DNA of 64,000 bases from Bombella apis (GTDB taxonomy: Bacteria > Pseudomonadota > Alphaproteobacteria > Acetobacterales > Acetobacteraceae): the NCBI RefSeq assembly GCF_018221685.1, contig NZ_JAGJTM010000001.1:124001-188000 (forward strand). The letters are read 5' to 3'. Below are positions 43,410-52,382 of the stretch, piece after piece. Each line of letters opens with the position of its first letter. Positions within the stretch are counted from its first letter, which is position 1. The notes under the pieces are model-generated. The model worked only from the letters and a program-made list of their open reading frames with translations, made no database searches and had not been told where the DNA came from. The translations under genes and the position numbers were made by a program.

Positions 43410-44345
43410 TCAGTCAAAAAGAGTGGAGACCGAGCTTTCATCCGCCACGGCCCGGATGGCACGGCCCAGCAGATTGGCCGTAGGAATCTGCCGGATGTTG
43501 GACGTTGCCTTCAGCTCATCCGTCGCAGGGATGCTGTCTGTCAGGGTCAGCATGGAAAGCGGGCTGCTCTGCACCCGCTTGCAGGCATTGCCTGTCAGCA
43601 CACCATGCGTCACATAGGCCTCCACCCCGGCAGCACCGTGCTTCATCAGGGCTTCAGCAGCATTGCAGAGAGACCCGCCGCTATCAATGATGTCATCCAC
43701 CAGTACGCAGAAACGGCCGGACACATCGCCAATCACATTCATCACTTCAGACACACCAGCGCGCTCACGACGCTTGTCGATGATGGCCAGGTCCACATTC
43801 AGCCTGCGGGCCAGCTGACGGGCCCGCACCACCCCACCCACATCCGGCGAAACGATCATCAGTTTTCCCGGGTCCGGGTGACGGGAAATCAGGTCCCGCA
43901 CAAAGAGCGGTGCTGCGTAGAGGTTGTCCGTGGGAATATCGAAAAAACCCTGAATCTGCATGGCATGCAGGTCCATCGTCAGGATGCGGTTGGCACCCGC
44001 TTCTGTCAGCAGATTGGCGACAAGCTTGGCACTGATGGGCGTGCGGGGACCGGACTTGCGGTCCTGCCGGGCATAGCCAAAATAAGGCATCACCGCCGTG
44101 ACACGGCGTGCAGAGCCGCGCCGCAGGGCATCCAGCACGACGAGAAGTTCCATCAGATGATCATTGGTTGGCATGCAGGTGCTCTGAAGGACAAACATGT
44201 CCTCCCCACGCACGTTTTCCTGAATCTCGACAAACACCTCACCATCCGCAAAGCGGCGAATGGATGTCTTGCACAAAGGGATTTCAAGCTCATCAGCCAC
44301 AGCCTGGGCCAGAGGCAGGTTACTGTTGCAGGCAACGATCTTCAT
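43410..44345 (-). CDS. prs: Prs, ribose-phosphate pyrophosphokinase
   Basis: Makes PRPP from ribose 5-phosphate and ATP, needed for purines, pyrimidines, histidine and NAD. It has 311 residues. Features are the N-terminal [39 protein letters not shown], the ATP-site [20 protein letters not shown], and the PRPP-binding loop [21 protein letters not shown]. The start is supported by the family N-terminus; the ribosome binding site is weak. It lies between the histidine phosphatase and the tandem J-domain protein genes on the same strand. Confidence 0.96.
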   Translation of the reverse strand: MKIVACNSNLPLAQAVADELEIPLCKTSIRRFADGEVFVEIQENVRGEDMFVLQSTCMPTNDHLMELLVVLDALRRGSARRVTAVMPYFGYARQDRKSGPRTPISAKLVANLLTEAGANRILTMDLHAMQIQGFFDIPTDNLYAAPLFVRDLISRHPDPGKLMIVSPDVGGVVRARQLARRLNVDLAIIDKRRERAGVSEVMNVIGDVSGRFCVLVDDIIDSGGSLCNAAEALMKHGAAGVEAYVTHGVLTGNACKRVQSSPLSMLTLTDSIPATDELKATSNIRQIPTANLLGRAIRAVADESSVSTLFD

Positions 44346-44505
44346 GACGGGTACTTTTCATAGAAGGACGGTAAGATGCGGTTCAGCTCCTTCTATCAGC
44401 CCGCCCGATCAATGTCATGATTTTCCAGCAGACCTATTTCGGAACGATTAATTTACCACCTGTTTACCATGAAATGCCGTATGCTCTCCCGTCCACGCCC
44501 ACAGG

Positions 44506-46806
44506 TCAGAACCGCCGGTACTGCCGCACATAACGATAGGCCTGTGTGATTTCCGCCGTCCGGCGGACAGCCTCCTGATAGACGTCCCCACCAACATGGG
44601 CAAAACGGTCTGGATGGTGCTGCTTGACAAGCCGCCTGTAGGCACTGGTGATCTCCTCATTGGAAGCCCCCTCGGAGACCTCCAGCACAACATGCCAGGC
44701 CCTGTCCGCGGGGGGCGCATTTCTGGCCCGCTGCCAGTCCCGCCGGGCTTGTTCACGCCGCCGCTCTGCCTCTTCCCTCTCCCAGGCTCTCTGCTGTTCC
44801 TGCCGCCGCCGCTTTCTGGCCGTCTCTGCCCTGTTCACCTGAAGCAGCAGACCGTGCACATGCACCGAACAACGCCGGAAATCCTGCCATGAACGGCCAG
44901 CCTCCAGCTCCTCCAGCACGTTCCGGGCGGTCTCGCCACCCATCGGCTGCACCAGCGCAGACAGAAACCGGAACGCCTCCCGCAGGCGCCGGGCCACGAG
45001 ATGGTCCAGCAGAAGCTGACCATCAGCAAGAGCCAGCTCGCTGATCCAGCCAGCCCACATCATCCCGACCGCCTGATACGCTTCCTGCTCCCTGCTGGAG
45101 GCGAAGCCGGAAGGTGGCGGATCCGTCTCAGGTTCCGGTTTCTGCCGGGACGTCCGGCCTGTCTTTTCCGAGAACTGTTTCAGTGTTTTGGCATAGCGGT
45201 AGGCTTCGGTAATCTTCTTGCTTTTTACCACGGCTGCCTCGTAGGCAGCACCTCCCTCCTGCGCAAAGCAGTCCGGGTGATGCTGCTTCATCAACCGCCT
45301 GTATGAGGCCGTGATCTCCTCGGCAGAGGCCGTTGCAGAAACCTCCAGCACGATATGCCAGGGCTCATCCTCCGGTGGGGCGGAGCCGGACTGTCTGGCC
45401 CGGCGATAGGCCTGTTCCCGCTCCTGCTGCTCCTGCGCCGCCTCTTCACTGCCTGCCTGAAAATGCTCCCGCAGAAACGCCAGAACCTCTATGGAAAAAC
45501 GCTGGAAGCCTTTCCAGCTCTTTTCCTGCCGGGCCTGAAAGAACAGGACCCGCAGGGTGGCAGGCAAAGACCCTGCCTCCCTTTCCAGCAGAGCCTTCAG
45601 AAAATCGAAAGCGTCATCCCTGCGCTTCTCCAGAAGAAGTTCGATGAGATCCTTTATAGGGCGAACCCCTGTCCCCTCATAAAAGCTGCTCCACAACAGT
45701 CCGGACTGCTGATAGGCCTCCTCTTCCTCCCTGGACGGAAACTCTGACGACTGGGCGGAATCATCCTTCTTTTCTGCAGAGCGGAGGCCATTCACAATCA
45801 GACCGACAATCAAAAGAAGCAGCCCCTTCCAGCTGAACAGCCAGGTGATGAAGCTCCAGATCAACCGGACGAGCCTTACGGGCAAAAGAAGGATGAAGAT
45901 CAACACGTGCCAGACGCCCGCCAGAACGGCCCCGCACATATGAATGACAGCCCCCAGCAACCAGAACGGCACGGACAGCAGGGAAAAAAGTCCCCCTGCC
46001 GTTTCATGATCCTCTGTCTGGGGAGATGCAGCCTCCTGCTGGGAAGCCGTACTGTCTGGAGACGGCGGGGATGGCTGAGGCCCGGCCGCACCGGCTGTTC
46101 CACTCTGCCGCAGGATGGACGCAACCGGTCCATCCCCGCCGACTGTGCCTGCCTCTGCCTGACGGGGTGCAGCACGTTCAGGTGGGGACGGAGAAGCCTC
46201 AGATGGGGCCGGAGCAACAGCCAGGTCCGGCATCAGCACCCTGGCATCATCATCTCCCAGAAATCCGTCCCGGCTGGGCTGCCCGGCCTGCTCCTGCCAG
46301 CGCAGGATGGCCCGCCGGGTCGCCTCGCCATATACGCCATCCAGCACGACGGCAGCCGGCAGAAAGCCGAGCGCCTGCAGTTTTCTTTGCAGGGCAATAT
46401 GGGCATCAATCGGACGGGTCGCTTCCTCATGCGCACGACCTGTCAGGCGGGAGCGGTATCTGTCCGCAACCTGCGCCACAACCCGCTGGTAGCATTGGGC
46501 CTGGCTCTCTCCCTGCACACCCGCCGGTGAAAAACACGCCTGCAACGGTGCAAGATCATGGATCAGCTCCGCCTTCAGCTGGGGAAGACTGTAGGCCGCA
46601 CTCTGATGGCGCAGGGCATAATAGGCCTGATCCAGAACCAATTCACTTCTGGCTGAATCAGAATCCGAACAGAGAAGAACCTGTCCCGGTTCGTTCCTGT
46701 CCATCCGGCTACAGTCAAAGTCAGGATGATAAACGTCGGCCAATACAGGCTGACAATGCACAACGGCCCATGAAACCAGTAGACATTTCAGAAAAATGGA
46801 ACGCAT
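44506..46806 (-). CDS. Membrane-spanning tandem J-domain protein with wall-facing N-terminus
   Basis: A 766-residue protein from ATG 46806, built in parts. Residues 1-23 are a signal peptide. Residues about 28-118 resemble LprI/DUF1311 (DFDCSRMDRNEPGQVLLC, then LVLDQAYYAL). Residues about 136-176 are a peptidoglycan_binding_1-like repeat (ALQRKLQALGFL, LDGVYGEATRRAILRWQ). A Pro/Ser/Ala linker runs to about 270. Three hydrophobic segments lie within about 272-341. Then two copies of a helical module plus J-domain follow: module 1 about 359-545 with HPD at 510-512, module 2 about 571-766 with HPD at 731-733. The J-domains start WHIVLEVS and WHVVLEVS. An odd helix number puts the J-domains in the cytoplasm. 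ATG at 46833 is an alternative. I know no named protein with this layout. A DnaK-recruiting envelope protein is inferred. Confidence 0.75.
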   Translation of the reverse strand: MRSIFLKCLLVSWAVVHCQPVLADVYHPDFDCSRMDRNEPGQVLLCSDSDSARSELVLDQAYYALRHQSAAYSLPQLKAELIHDLAPLQACFSPAGVQGESQAQCYQRVVAQVADRYRSRLTGRAHEEATRPIDAHIALQRKLQALGFLPAAVVLDGVYGEATRRAILRWQEQAGQPSRDGFLGDDDARVLMPDLAVAPAPSEASPSPPERAAPRQAEAGTVGGDGPVASILRQSGTAGAAGPQPSPPSPDSTASQQEAASPQTEDHETAGGLFSLLSVPFWLLGAVIHMCGAVLAGVWHVLIFILLLPVRLVRLIWSFITWLFSWKGLLLLIVGLIVNGLRSAEKKDDSAQSSEFPSREEEEAYQQSGLLWSSFYEGTGVRPIKDLIELLLEKRRDDAFDFLKALLEREAGSLPATLRVLFFQARQEKSWKGFQRFSIEVLAFLREHFQAGSEEAAQEQQEREQAYRRARQSGSAPPEDEPWHIVLEVSATASAEEITASYRRLMKQHHPDCFAQEGGAAYEAAVVKSKKITEAYRYAKTLKQFSEKTGRTSRQKPEPETDPPPSGFASSREQEAYQAVGMMWAGWISELALADGQLLLDHLVARRLREAFRFLSALVQPMGGETARNVLEELEAGRSWQDFRRCSVHVHGLLLQVNRAETARKRRRQEQQRAWEREEAERRREQARRDWQRARNAPPADRAWHVVLEVSEGASNEEITSAYRRLVKQHHPDRFAHVGGDVYQEAVRRTAEITQAYRYVRQYRRF

Positions 46807-46903
46807 GACAGGCCAGCAAATATCAATCTGCAACCTGTATAAGTTGGTTGATACACCCTGTCCATTCGAGGAGACGTCTATCCTGTGCGGGATTTCAGAG
46901 AAA

Positions 46904-46936
46904 CGGGGACACTCCCTGCGGCAGGAAATGTCCCCG
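46904..46936 (-). terminator. Terminator after lipoprotein gene
   Basis: CGGGGACA and TGTCCCCG form a stem with an inner CCTG/CAGG helix, followed on the minus strand by TTTCTCT. It lies just after the stop at 46969 and before the J-domain protein gene, so the two are probably separate transcripts. Confidence 0.75.
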
Positions 46937-46968
46937 TTCCGTCTGTTCCCAGAAAGGCTGGGCTGCCA

Positions 46969-47988
46969 TCATCTGGAGGCACTGCCCTCCGGCTCCGGCC
47001 CTGCAACGAATTTTTTCATGCCATCCTTCTCACGGGACGCATCCCCGCCAATATCGGACGGAGCCGTCGCCGCCTTGCGAGACCGGCCTGAATAGTTGGT
47101 AACGATGGTCTTCACCGCTTCGGCAGCCTCCTGCGCCGCAGCGCCGGCCACATCAGCCCATGGGCCATCCAGAGAATGTGCGGGAACATCATGAACCTGA
47201 GTGGCTGCCCCGGCCTCCACGCCCTGTGGGGTTGTCACGTGCCAGACGATGGTAACCTGCTGTTTCGGCCCCTCTCCCGGCGGAGGAGCATCCGGTGAAG
47301 GCTTGATGCTGACCACGGTTTTCACGATGTAATCCGCCCCAGTGCGTGTGGTCTGCACACTGTTGTGGCTGTCCGGCAGCATCATGTAGAACGCCTCGGC
47401 CAGAGACTTGTTGCCATCACCCGGGGCGCCCTGTACCCCCTCGAAACAGATGCGGGCCGAACGGTGCATGAGACTCTGCGGGTCATCCATCATCATGCGG
47501 GTCTGTATCTCTGTCAGCTCACGGGCGATTTCCGGGGCCATCTGGAGGGCCACCGTGTTCAGGGCCGCCGGGTCGGCGCTGCGCCAGCCTTCCTCATCAA
47601 TCACGGCACCAAAGCCACGGGCCTTCACCTTGCCATCCGGCCCGACAATCGCATAGCGGGGGCGGATACCCCCATTCTCCGCCCGGACAGCCCCCAGCCT
47701 GACCCACCAGTCCCCCGGCTCCGGCACCTTCGCCACGGCAGGAATGGATTGCCCCACCAGGGCGATCACGACATCCCGTGCCCACATGGCCGTAGGCGCC
47801 CGCCATGGCGCTTTCTCTGGCACGGGAACAGGCACGGCCAGCCGGGCAGGCGGAATGTTGTCCCTGACAAGATGCTGGGCCTGATTGCCCGGATTATGGG
47901 CAAATGGCTTGTACACCTGCAGGCACCCCCCCAGTCCGAGAAGAGGCACACACAGCCCTGATAGCAGCAGCTTACGACAGAAGCGCAT
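46969..47988 (-). CDS. Conserved lipoprotein of unknown function
   Basis: A 339-residue protein with a lipoprotein signal peptide; the lipobox cysteine is residue 22 (LGLGGC). The mature part has no recognised domain. It contains a possible solvent-exposed proline-rich stretch (PSPDAPPPGEGPK) and a repeated GPDGKVKARGFGAVIDEEGW segment, and ends in a low-complexity charged tail (GPEPEGSASR). It could sit in either membrane. It is 119 bases downstream of the TonB-like gene on the same strand, so the two may be cotranscribed. I do not infer a function beyond an envelope location. Confidence 0.7.
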   Translation of the reverse strand: MRFCRKLLLSGLCVPLLGLGGCLQVYKPFAHNPGNQAQHLVRDNIPPARLAVPVPVPEKAPWRAPTAMWARDVVIALVGQSIPAVAKVPEPGDWWVRLGAVRAENGGIRPRYAIVGPDGKVKARGFGAVIDEEGWRSADPAALNTVALQMAPEIARELTEIQTRMMMDDPQSLMHRSARICFEGVQGAPGDGNKSLAEAFYMMLPDSHNSVQTTRTGADYIVKTVVSIKPSPDAPPPGEGPKQQVTIVWHVTTPQGVEAGAATQVHDVPAHSLDGPWADVAGAAAQEAAEAVKTIVTNYSGRSRKAATAPSDIGGDASREKDGMKKFVAGPEPEGSASR

Positions 47989-48107
47989 GAACAGCCCACT
48001 TTCCCTGCAATATTTCTGGACAAGAGCCGACCGGACCCGACCGGCAGGCCCCGCAACTTAACGCCCTTTCCCTCTCCTGACCACAGGGGGAGCGCTGGCC
48101 AGAGCCC

Positions 48108-49184
48108 CTAATGGCGGATCAGCATGTAATGGATCGTCACATCCAGATCAAAATGGTCACCCTGCATGTCCGGCGGAACGGGAGGGAGCTGCGCCCCCTG
48201 GAACATGCCTGTCGTGGCGGCATCCAGCGCATAAGAGTTTGATGAATCCGTCAGCCGCACACGGATGACCTTCCCGCTCCTGTCAATCACTACATGGACG
48301 GAGGATGGCCCCTCCTCCCCGTTCTGCACAGCCTCATCAGGGTAGAACATGTGGTTCCGCACCCAACGGTCAATCTCGCTCCCATAATCGGAGCTGACAC
48401 CCCGGACACTGCTGCTCGTCTTGTACGGCGCATTGATCTGCCCATTCAGGCTGAGCGGCCCGAGAGAGAAATCGACCGGCCCCCGTGTCCCCCCATGGCG
48501 CCCCCGCTTGTGAGGATGCAAGGCTGGCTCACCATCAAAGGACAGATCCATCGGGTGAGCGAAAGGGTTCGTCTCGCTCTGCCGGGTCATACGCTGATGC
48601 GTCGGGGTTGCCCGGCTCCGGCGGGGGCGACGGGGAGCAGCCCTGGAGAGCGGCTTTTCCGACATCTCCGCACGGGTCAGCTCCCCGGTAGGTGAGGGGG
48701 CCGTCGGCGGGGAAGACGGCGTGTGAGGCGTCGGCTCCATCGGGGCTGGGGTTGCCTCCTCCGGCGTGGTCGGCGCCGGAGCGCTGGCCGCACCACCAAC
48801 CTCATGTGTCGGCTCCCCCTTCATGCTGTGCTTTGCCGGAGGGGCATCAAACACCATCTCCACCTGCGGCTGCTGTGCACCATTTGGCGTACCATGCACG
48901 GCAGCGCTGGTCTGCATCATCAGCCAGAGGGCAATGCCATGGACACTGGCCGCCAGAAACAGCGGCCCGAACAGTGGTGGATCGACCAGAACCTGCGTCC
49001 GCCGCATGGGGGTGCGCGCTTCAGTCCGCAACCCGGCCACGGGTTCGGCATGATCTCCCAGCCGCTCCCGGCGCCTCTGCAAAGGGGCGTCCTGCATCGT
49101 CACGGGCGGAAAACCCGCTGGCAAAAAGAGGGGCGCAGACTGATAAGGATCATGACCCCTCCCTTGTGCCTCAAAAAGGGCCAT
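48108..49184 (-). CDS. TonB-like energy transducer
   Basis: A 358-residue protein from ATG 49184. A single membrane segment (PLFLAASVHGIALWLMMQ) lies near residues 72-89. Next comes a long Pro/Ala/Thr-rich periplasmic spacer (about 110-250). A C-terminal TonB-type domain (about 255-358) shows WVRNHMFYPDEAVQ, SSVHVVIDRSGKVIRVRLTDSS and LDAATTGMFQGAQLPPVPPDM. TonB proteins pass inner-membrane energy to outer-membrane receptors with ExbB/ExbD, which are not in the window. The N-terminal stretch before the helix is unusually long and may mean that the true start is the ATG at 49007. Other starts up to 49325 would overlap the divergent glycosylase gene. Confidence 0.75.
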   Translation of the reverse strand: MALFEAQGRGHDPYQSAPLFLPAGFPPVTMQDAPLQRRRERLGDHAEPVAGLRTEARTPMRRTQVLVDPPLFGPLFLAASVHGIALWLMMQTSAAVHGTPNGAQQPQVEMVFDAPPAKHSMKGEPTHEVGGAASAPAPTTPEEATPAPMEPTPHTPSSPPTAPSPTGELTRAEMSEKPLSRAAPRRPRRSRATPTHQRMTRQSETNPFAHPMDLSFDGEPALHPHKRGRHGGTRGPVDFSLGPLSLNGQINAPYKTSSSVRGVSSDYGSEIDRWVRNHMFYPDEAVQNGEEGPSSVHVVIDRSGKVIRVRLTDSSNSYALDAATTGMFQGAQLPPVPPDMQGDHFDLDVTIHYMLIRH

Positions 49185-49251
49185 ATTGTCATCACCGGAA
49201 AAGTGCCCCACCGCTACTTTTGTGTAACCCCCTTCCACCACCATCAGCCCC

Positions 49252-49929
49252 ATGAAGAAAGTCCGTTCCATGCATCCACCTGCCTGCCTTGCCCGGGATG
49301 CCGATCTGGCAGCCTTCATCGCCACCGTCGGCCCCTGCCGCCTGCACGAACAGGCTGCGCCAGACCCGCAGACAATCGATCCCTATGCCTCACTCATCAA
49401 GGCTGTGACGGGCCAGCAGCTCCACAATGCTGCGGCCAGGACCATCTTCAGGCGTCTCTGCGCCCTTGGGGCCGACCATGACGAAAACGGGCCGCCCCCT
49501 GCACCACAGGAACTTCTGGCCCTTGATGATGCCACCCTGCGCCGCTGCGGCCTTTCCGCCACCAAGGCCGCCAGCCTGCGGGCCATCGCCCGGGGACGGC
49601 TGGACGGGCTGGTGCCCAGCCTCGCTGAAGCCCGCCAGCTGGATGACGCCACACTGATAAAACAGCTGACAGCCCTGCGTGGCGTGGGACAATGGACAGT
49701 CGAAATGCTGCTCATCTTCCATCTCAACAGGCCGGATATCCTGCCAGCGGGCGATCTTGGCGTTCAGGAAGGATGGAAGAGGCTGAAAAAACTGCCTGTC
49801 CGCCCCACACCCCGCCAGCTGCGGGACGCCACGATGGGCTTCAGTCCCCATCGCTCCACACTGGCATGGTACTGCTGGCAGGCCAAAGCCCGCCTGCCTG
49901 ATCCCGCTCCACCCAGCAAAAAACCTTGA
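49252..49929 (+). CDS. AlkA-like DNA-3-methyladenine glycosylase
   Basis: HhH-GPD base-excision glycosylase of 225 residues that removes alkylated bases from DNA. The helix-hairpin-helix is LRGVGQWTVEMLLIFHL and the catalytic aspartate is in ILPAGDLGVQEGW. DPYASLIKAVTGQQLHNAAA is the usual N-terminal family motif. It has no N-terminal AlkA extension or Ada domain, so it is the short, alphaproteobacterial form. It is divergent from the TonB-like gene and 116 bases upstream of infA. The substrate range is inferred from the family only. Confidence 0.9.
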   Translation: MKKVRSMHPPACLARDADLAAFIATVGPCRLHEQAAPDPQTIDPYASLIKAVTGQQLHNAAARTIFRRLCALGADHDENGPPPAPQELLALDDATLRRCGLSATKAASLRAIARGRLDGLVPSLAEARQLDDATLIKQLTALRGVGQWTVEMLLIFHLNRPDILPAGDLGVQEGWKRLKKLPVRPTPRQLRDATMGFSPHRSTLAWYCWQAKARLPDPAPPSKKP

Positions 49930-50045
49930 CGTCCCACCTCCGTGCCCGCACATAATGCGCCGTCATGACGGGGCTGCAGGCCAGGCCTCTCCAGAGCTGG
50001 CCCGTGGCCCACACAGTTTCTACCCACTTCCTGCAAGGGATATTC

Positions 50046-50264
50046 ATGCCTAAAGAAGACCTGATCGAATTTACCGGCACGGTGACTGAGCTTCTGCCCA
50101 ATGCCATGTTCCGCGTCACGCTGGACAATGAGCACACCATTCTCGCCCATACGAGCGGCAAGATGCGCAAGAATCGCATCCGCGTGCTGGCCGGTGACCG
50201 GGTCAATGTCGAGATGACCCCTTACGACCTCAGCAAGGGTCGCATCACCTTCCGCTTCAAGTAA
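50046..50264 (+). CDS. infA: InfA, translation initiation factor IF-1
   Basis: The 72-residue IF-1 protein binds the 30S A site during initiation. It is an OB-fold protein beginning [22 protein letters not shown] with [24 protein letters not shown] in the core, and ends RITFRFK. AAGGGA lies five bases before the ATG at 50046. An in-frame ATG at 49965 adds non-family residues and is rejected. It heads a conserved alphaproteobacterial order: infA, maf, RNase E/G-like gene, yacG. Confidence 0.97.
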   Translation: MPKEDLIEFTGTVTELLPNAMFRVTLDNEHTILAHTSGKMRKNRIRVLAGDRVNVEMTPYDLSKGRITFRFK

Positions 50265-50295
50265 GACAGCGGAAGACAGGACCATCTCTTCCCTC

Positions 50296-50916
50296 ATGGC
50301 TGATTCCTCCCGGCCCGCCCTCATCCTGGCCTCTGCCTCGCCCCGCCGCATCGCCCTGCTCCGCCAGATCGGGGTGGAGCCGGATGCTGTCTGCCCGGCA
50401 GACCTGGATGAAACCCCGCAGAAGGACGAACTTCCCCGTCCCCATGCGCTGCGGCTGGCCCGGGCCAAGGCGGCCCATGTCGCCGCCCGCCATGATGGTC
50501 CCGCCCTCATCATCGGGGCTGACACGGTCGTGGCGGCCGGGCGGCGCATCCTGCCCAAAGCAGAAGATGCCGAGACAGCCCGCCGCTGCCTCACCCTTCT
50601 CTCCGGCCGCCGCCACAAGGTTTTCACCGCCGTGGTCTGCCAGCCGACAGCAGACTGGGCCGAAGGCCGCTACTGCGAGCGTGTGGTGGAAAGCCACGTC
50701 ATCTTCAATCGCCTGACACCCCGGCAGATTGACGCCCTCATCGAAGGGGGAGACTGGCACGGCAAGGCTGGTGGCTATGGCCTTCAGGGGCAGGCGGCCG
50801 CCTTCATCCGACAGGTCGGGGGAAGCCCCTCCGGCGTGATCGGCCTGCCCCTGTTCGAGACCGCCCAGCTGCTCCGGGGTCAGCCCCTGCCCGCCGGACA
50901 GCACTGGCTGCGCTGA
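50296..50916 (+). CDS. maf: Maf-family nucleotide pyrophosphatase
   Basis: Septum-formation Maf family protein of 206 residues. By family knowledge it hydrolyses non-canonical or modified NTPs, protecting nucleic acids. The N-terminus LILASASPRRIALLRQIGVEPD and the metal-binding IIGADTVVAAGRRILPKAEDAE are typical. The C-terminus contains GKAGGYGLQGQAAAFI. It lies 31 bases after infA, very probably in one transcript, and six bases before the RNase E/G-like gene. Confidence 0.93.
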   Translation: MADSSRPALILASASPRRIALLRQIGVEPDAVCPADLDETPQKDELPRPHALRLARAKAAHVAARHDGPALIIGADTVVAAGRRILPKAEDAETARRCLTLLSGRRHKVFTAVVCQPTADWAEGRYCERVVESHVIFNRLTPRQIDALIEGGDWHGKAGGYGLQGQAAAFIRQVGGSPSGVIGLPLFETAQLLRGQPLPAGQHWLR

Positions 50917-50922
50917 CACGGC

Positions 50923-51981
50923 ATGGAAATCCGTCTTGCCAGTGCGCCCGGAGAAATCCGCATCGCCCTGCTGAAGGACGATGCGCTGCTGGATGCTGCC
51001 CTCTGGCGGCCCGGTGCGCCGGATGGCTGGGGGGATGTCCATATCGTCCGCATCACCGCCCATGCGCCAGCCCTGGGCGGGGCTTTCGTCGAGCTGGCCA
51101 GTCCAGCCTGTACGGGCTTCATGAAAGGGCGCAAACTCCCTCCCGAAGGCAGTCTCGTCCGTGCCCAGGTGACCCGTTCGGCACAGAATGGCAAGGGCCT
51201 GCGCCTGCGTGCCCTCCCATGGCCGGAGGACATGGAGGCCGGAACCGCCCCCCGCCGTCTCACATCCGGTCCCACGCCACTGGATGAGATTCTGGGGCTG
51301 GCCCCATCAGACTGCCCCATCCTGACCGACAGTGCCGCCCTGGCGGCCCGGTTGCCGCCCCGTCTTCATGCCCGCCTGCACCGGGTGAGCCGCAGCTTTG
51401 ATGAGGTTCTGGAGGCCGATTGGGCCGCCCTGACCAGCCCGGATGCCCAGGTCGGACCGCTGACAGCCCATATCACGCCCACCCATGCCCTCACCGCCAT
51501 TGATCTGGACGCCCATCAGACCCCGGACTTTGCCGCCAATCTGGCCTGTTTCGGCCCACTCCTGCGGGAAATCCGGCTACGCAATCTCTCCGGTACCATC
51601 CTGATCGACCCGGCAGGTGTCCGCAGCAGCAAACGGCCCGCCCTTGTCCCGTTCCTCCGCAAGGCAGCGGACAGGGAGCAGGACCCGCTCCAGCCCCGCA
51701 TCACCGGCATCACGCCCGGCGGCCTGCTGGAAATGACCCGCCCCCGCCATCGGGCCCCGCTGCATGAGCTGTACGCCTCACCCCACGGGCAAGGGCTGGC
51801 CATCCTCCAGCACATCGCCAGTGAGGGGCTGAAGGGCGACCGGCTCCACGCACCACCAGCCATCATCCAGGCACTTGAAGCCGATTCCGGGGCGCTGGAA
51901 GACCTCTTCCATCTCACAGGCCATCGCCTTACCCTCCTCAGTCATCCCGTGCCTCCATCATCCTGCTGGAGTCTCTCATGA
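50923..51981 (+). CDS. Short RNase E/G-family protein
   Basis: A 352-residue protein of the ribonuclease E/G family. The first part is an S1-like segment (GGAFVELASPACTGFMKGRKLP, residues about 50-72). The Mg-binding site of the DNase I-like domain is visible as ALTAIDLD near residue 191, with the LSGTILIDPAGV strand and GLLEMTRPRHR further on. It is shorter than RNase G (about 490 residues) and lacks the CPxCxG Zn-link motif, so tetramer formation and full activity are uncertain. It is sandwiched in the infA-maf-yacG order seen in alphaproteobacteria. Its stop overlaps the yacG ATG by four bases. Confidence 0.85.
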   Translation: MEIRLASAPGEIRIALLKDDALLDAALWRPGAPDGWGDVHIVRITAHAPALGGAFVELASPACTGFMKGRKLPPEGSLVRAQVTRSAQNGKGLRLRALPWPEDMEAGTAPRRLTSGPTPLDEILGLAPSDCPILTDSAALAARLPPRLHARLHRVSRSFDEVLEADWAALTSPDAQVGPLTAHITPTHALTAIDLDAHQTPDFAANLACFGPLLREIRLRNLSGTILIDPAGVRSSKRPALVPFLRKAADREQDPLQPRITGITPGGLLEMTRPRHRAPLHELYASPHGQGLAILQHIASEGLKGDRLHAPPAIIQALEADSGALEDLFHLTGHRLTLLSHPVPPSSCWSLS

Positions 51982-52175
51982 GCTGCCCGATCTGCCAGAA
52001 ACCCACCATGCCCGCCTTCCGCCCGTTCTGCTCCCAGCACTGCGCTGATGTGGACCTTGGCCGTTGGTTCAAGGGGGATTACCGTGTGCCGTCCCTGCGG
52101 CAGGACAACGACCCGGAAGAACTGGAGGCCGAGGCCGCACGGCTGGCGGAGGAAACCTCCCGCCACAGGCCCTGA
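51978..52175 (+). CDS. yacG: YacG, DNA gyrase inhibitor zinc protein
   Basis: A 65-residue zinc-finger protein. The four ligands are C3, C6, C18 and C22 (CPIC...CSQHC), followed by DLGRWFKGDYRVP, the YacG signature. In E. coli YacG binds GyrB and limits gyrase activity. The tail is acidic. The ATG overlaps the stop of the RNase E/G-like gene, so translation is coupled. Confidence 0.94.
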   Translation: MSCPICQKPTMPAFRPFCSQHCADVDLGRWFKGDYRVPSLRQDNDPEELEAEAARLAEETSRHRP

Positions 52176-52306
52176 TCCCGGGGGTCATAACCCGCTGAAT
52201 CAGCCCGCTGATCCGTGCATTTTCTTCTGCAAAGAGGGTTGATAACCCGCCCTGCATAGGGTAAACCCCTCTCCATAGCCGGGTGGCCCTGCTGCCATGG
52301 CCCGGT

Positions 52307-52382
52307 GCCCAAGTAGCTCAGTTGGTAGAGCATGCGACTGAAAATCGCAGTGTCGGTGGTTCGATCCCGCCCTTGGGCACCA
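52307..52382 (+). tRNA. tRNA-Phe: tRNA-Phe (GAA)
   Basis: A 76-base cloverleaf with encoded CCA. The acceptor stem is GCCCAAG/CTTGGGC, the D-stem GCTC/GAGC, the anticodon stem TGCGA/TCGCA with loop CTGAAAA (anticodon GAA), and the T-arm GGTGG-TTCGATC-CCGCC. The gene is followed directly by a T-rich stretch that may end transcription. Confidence 0.98.
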
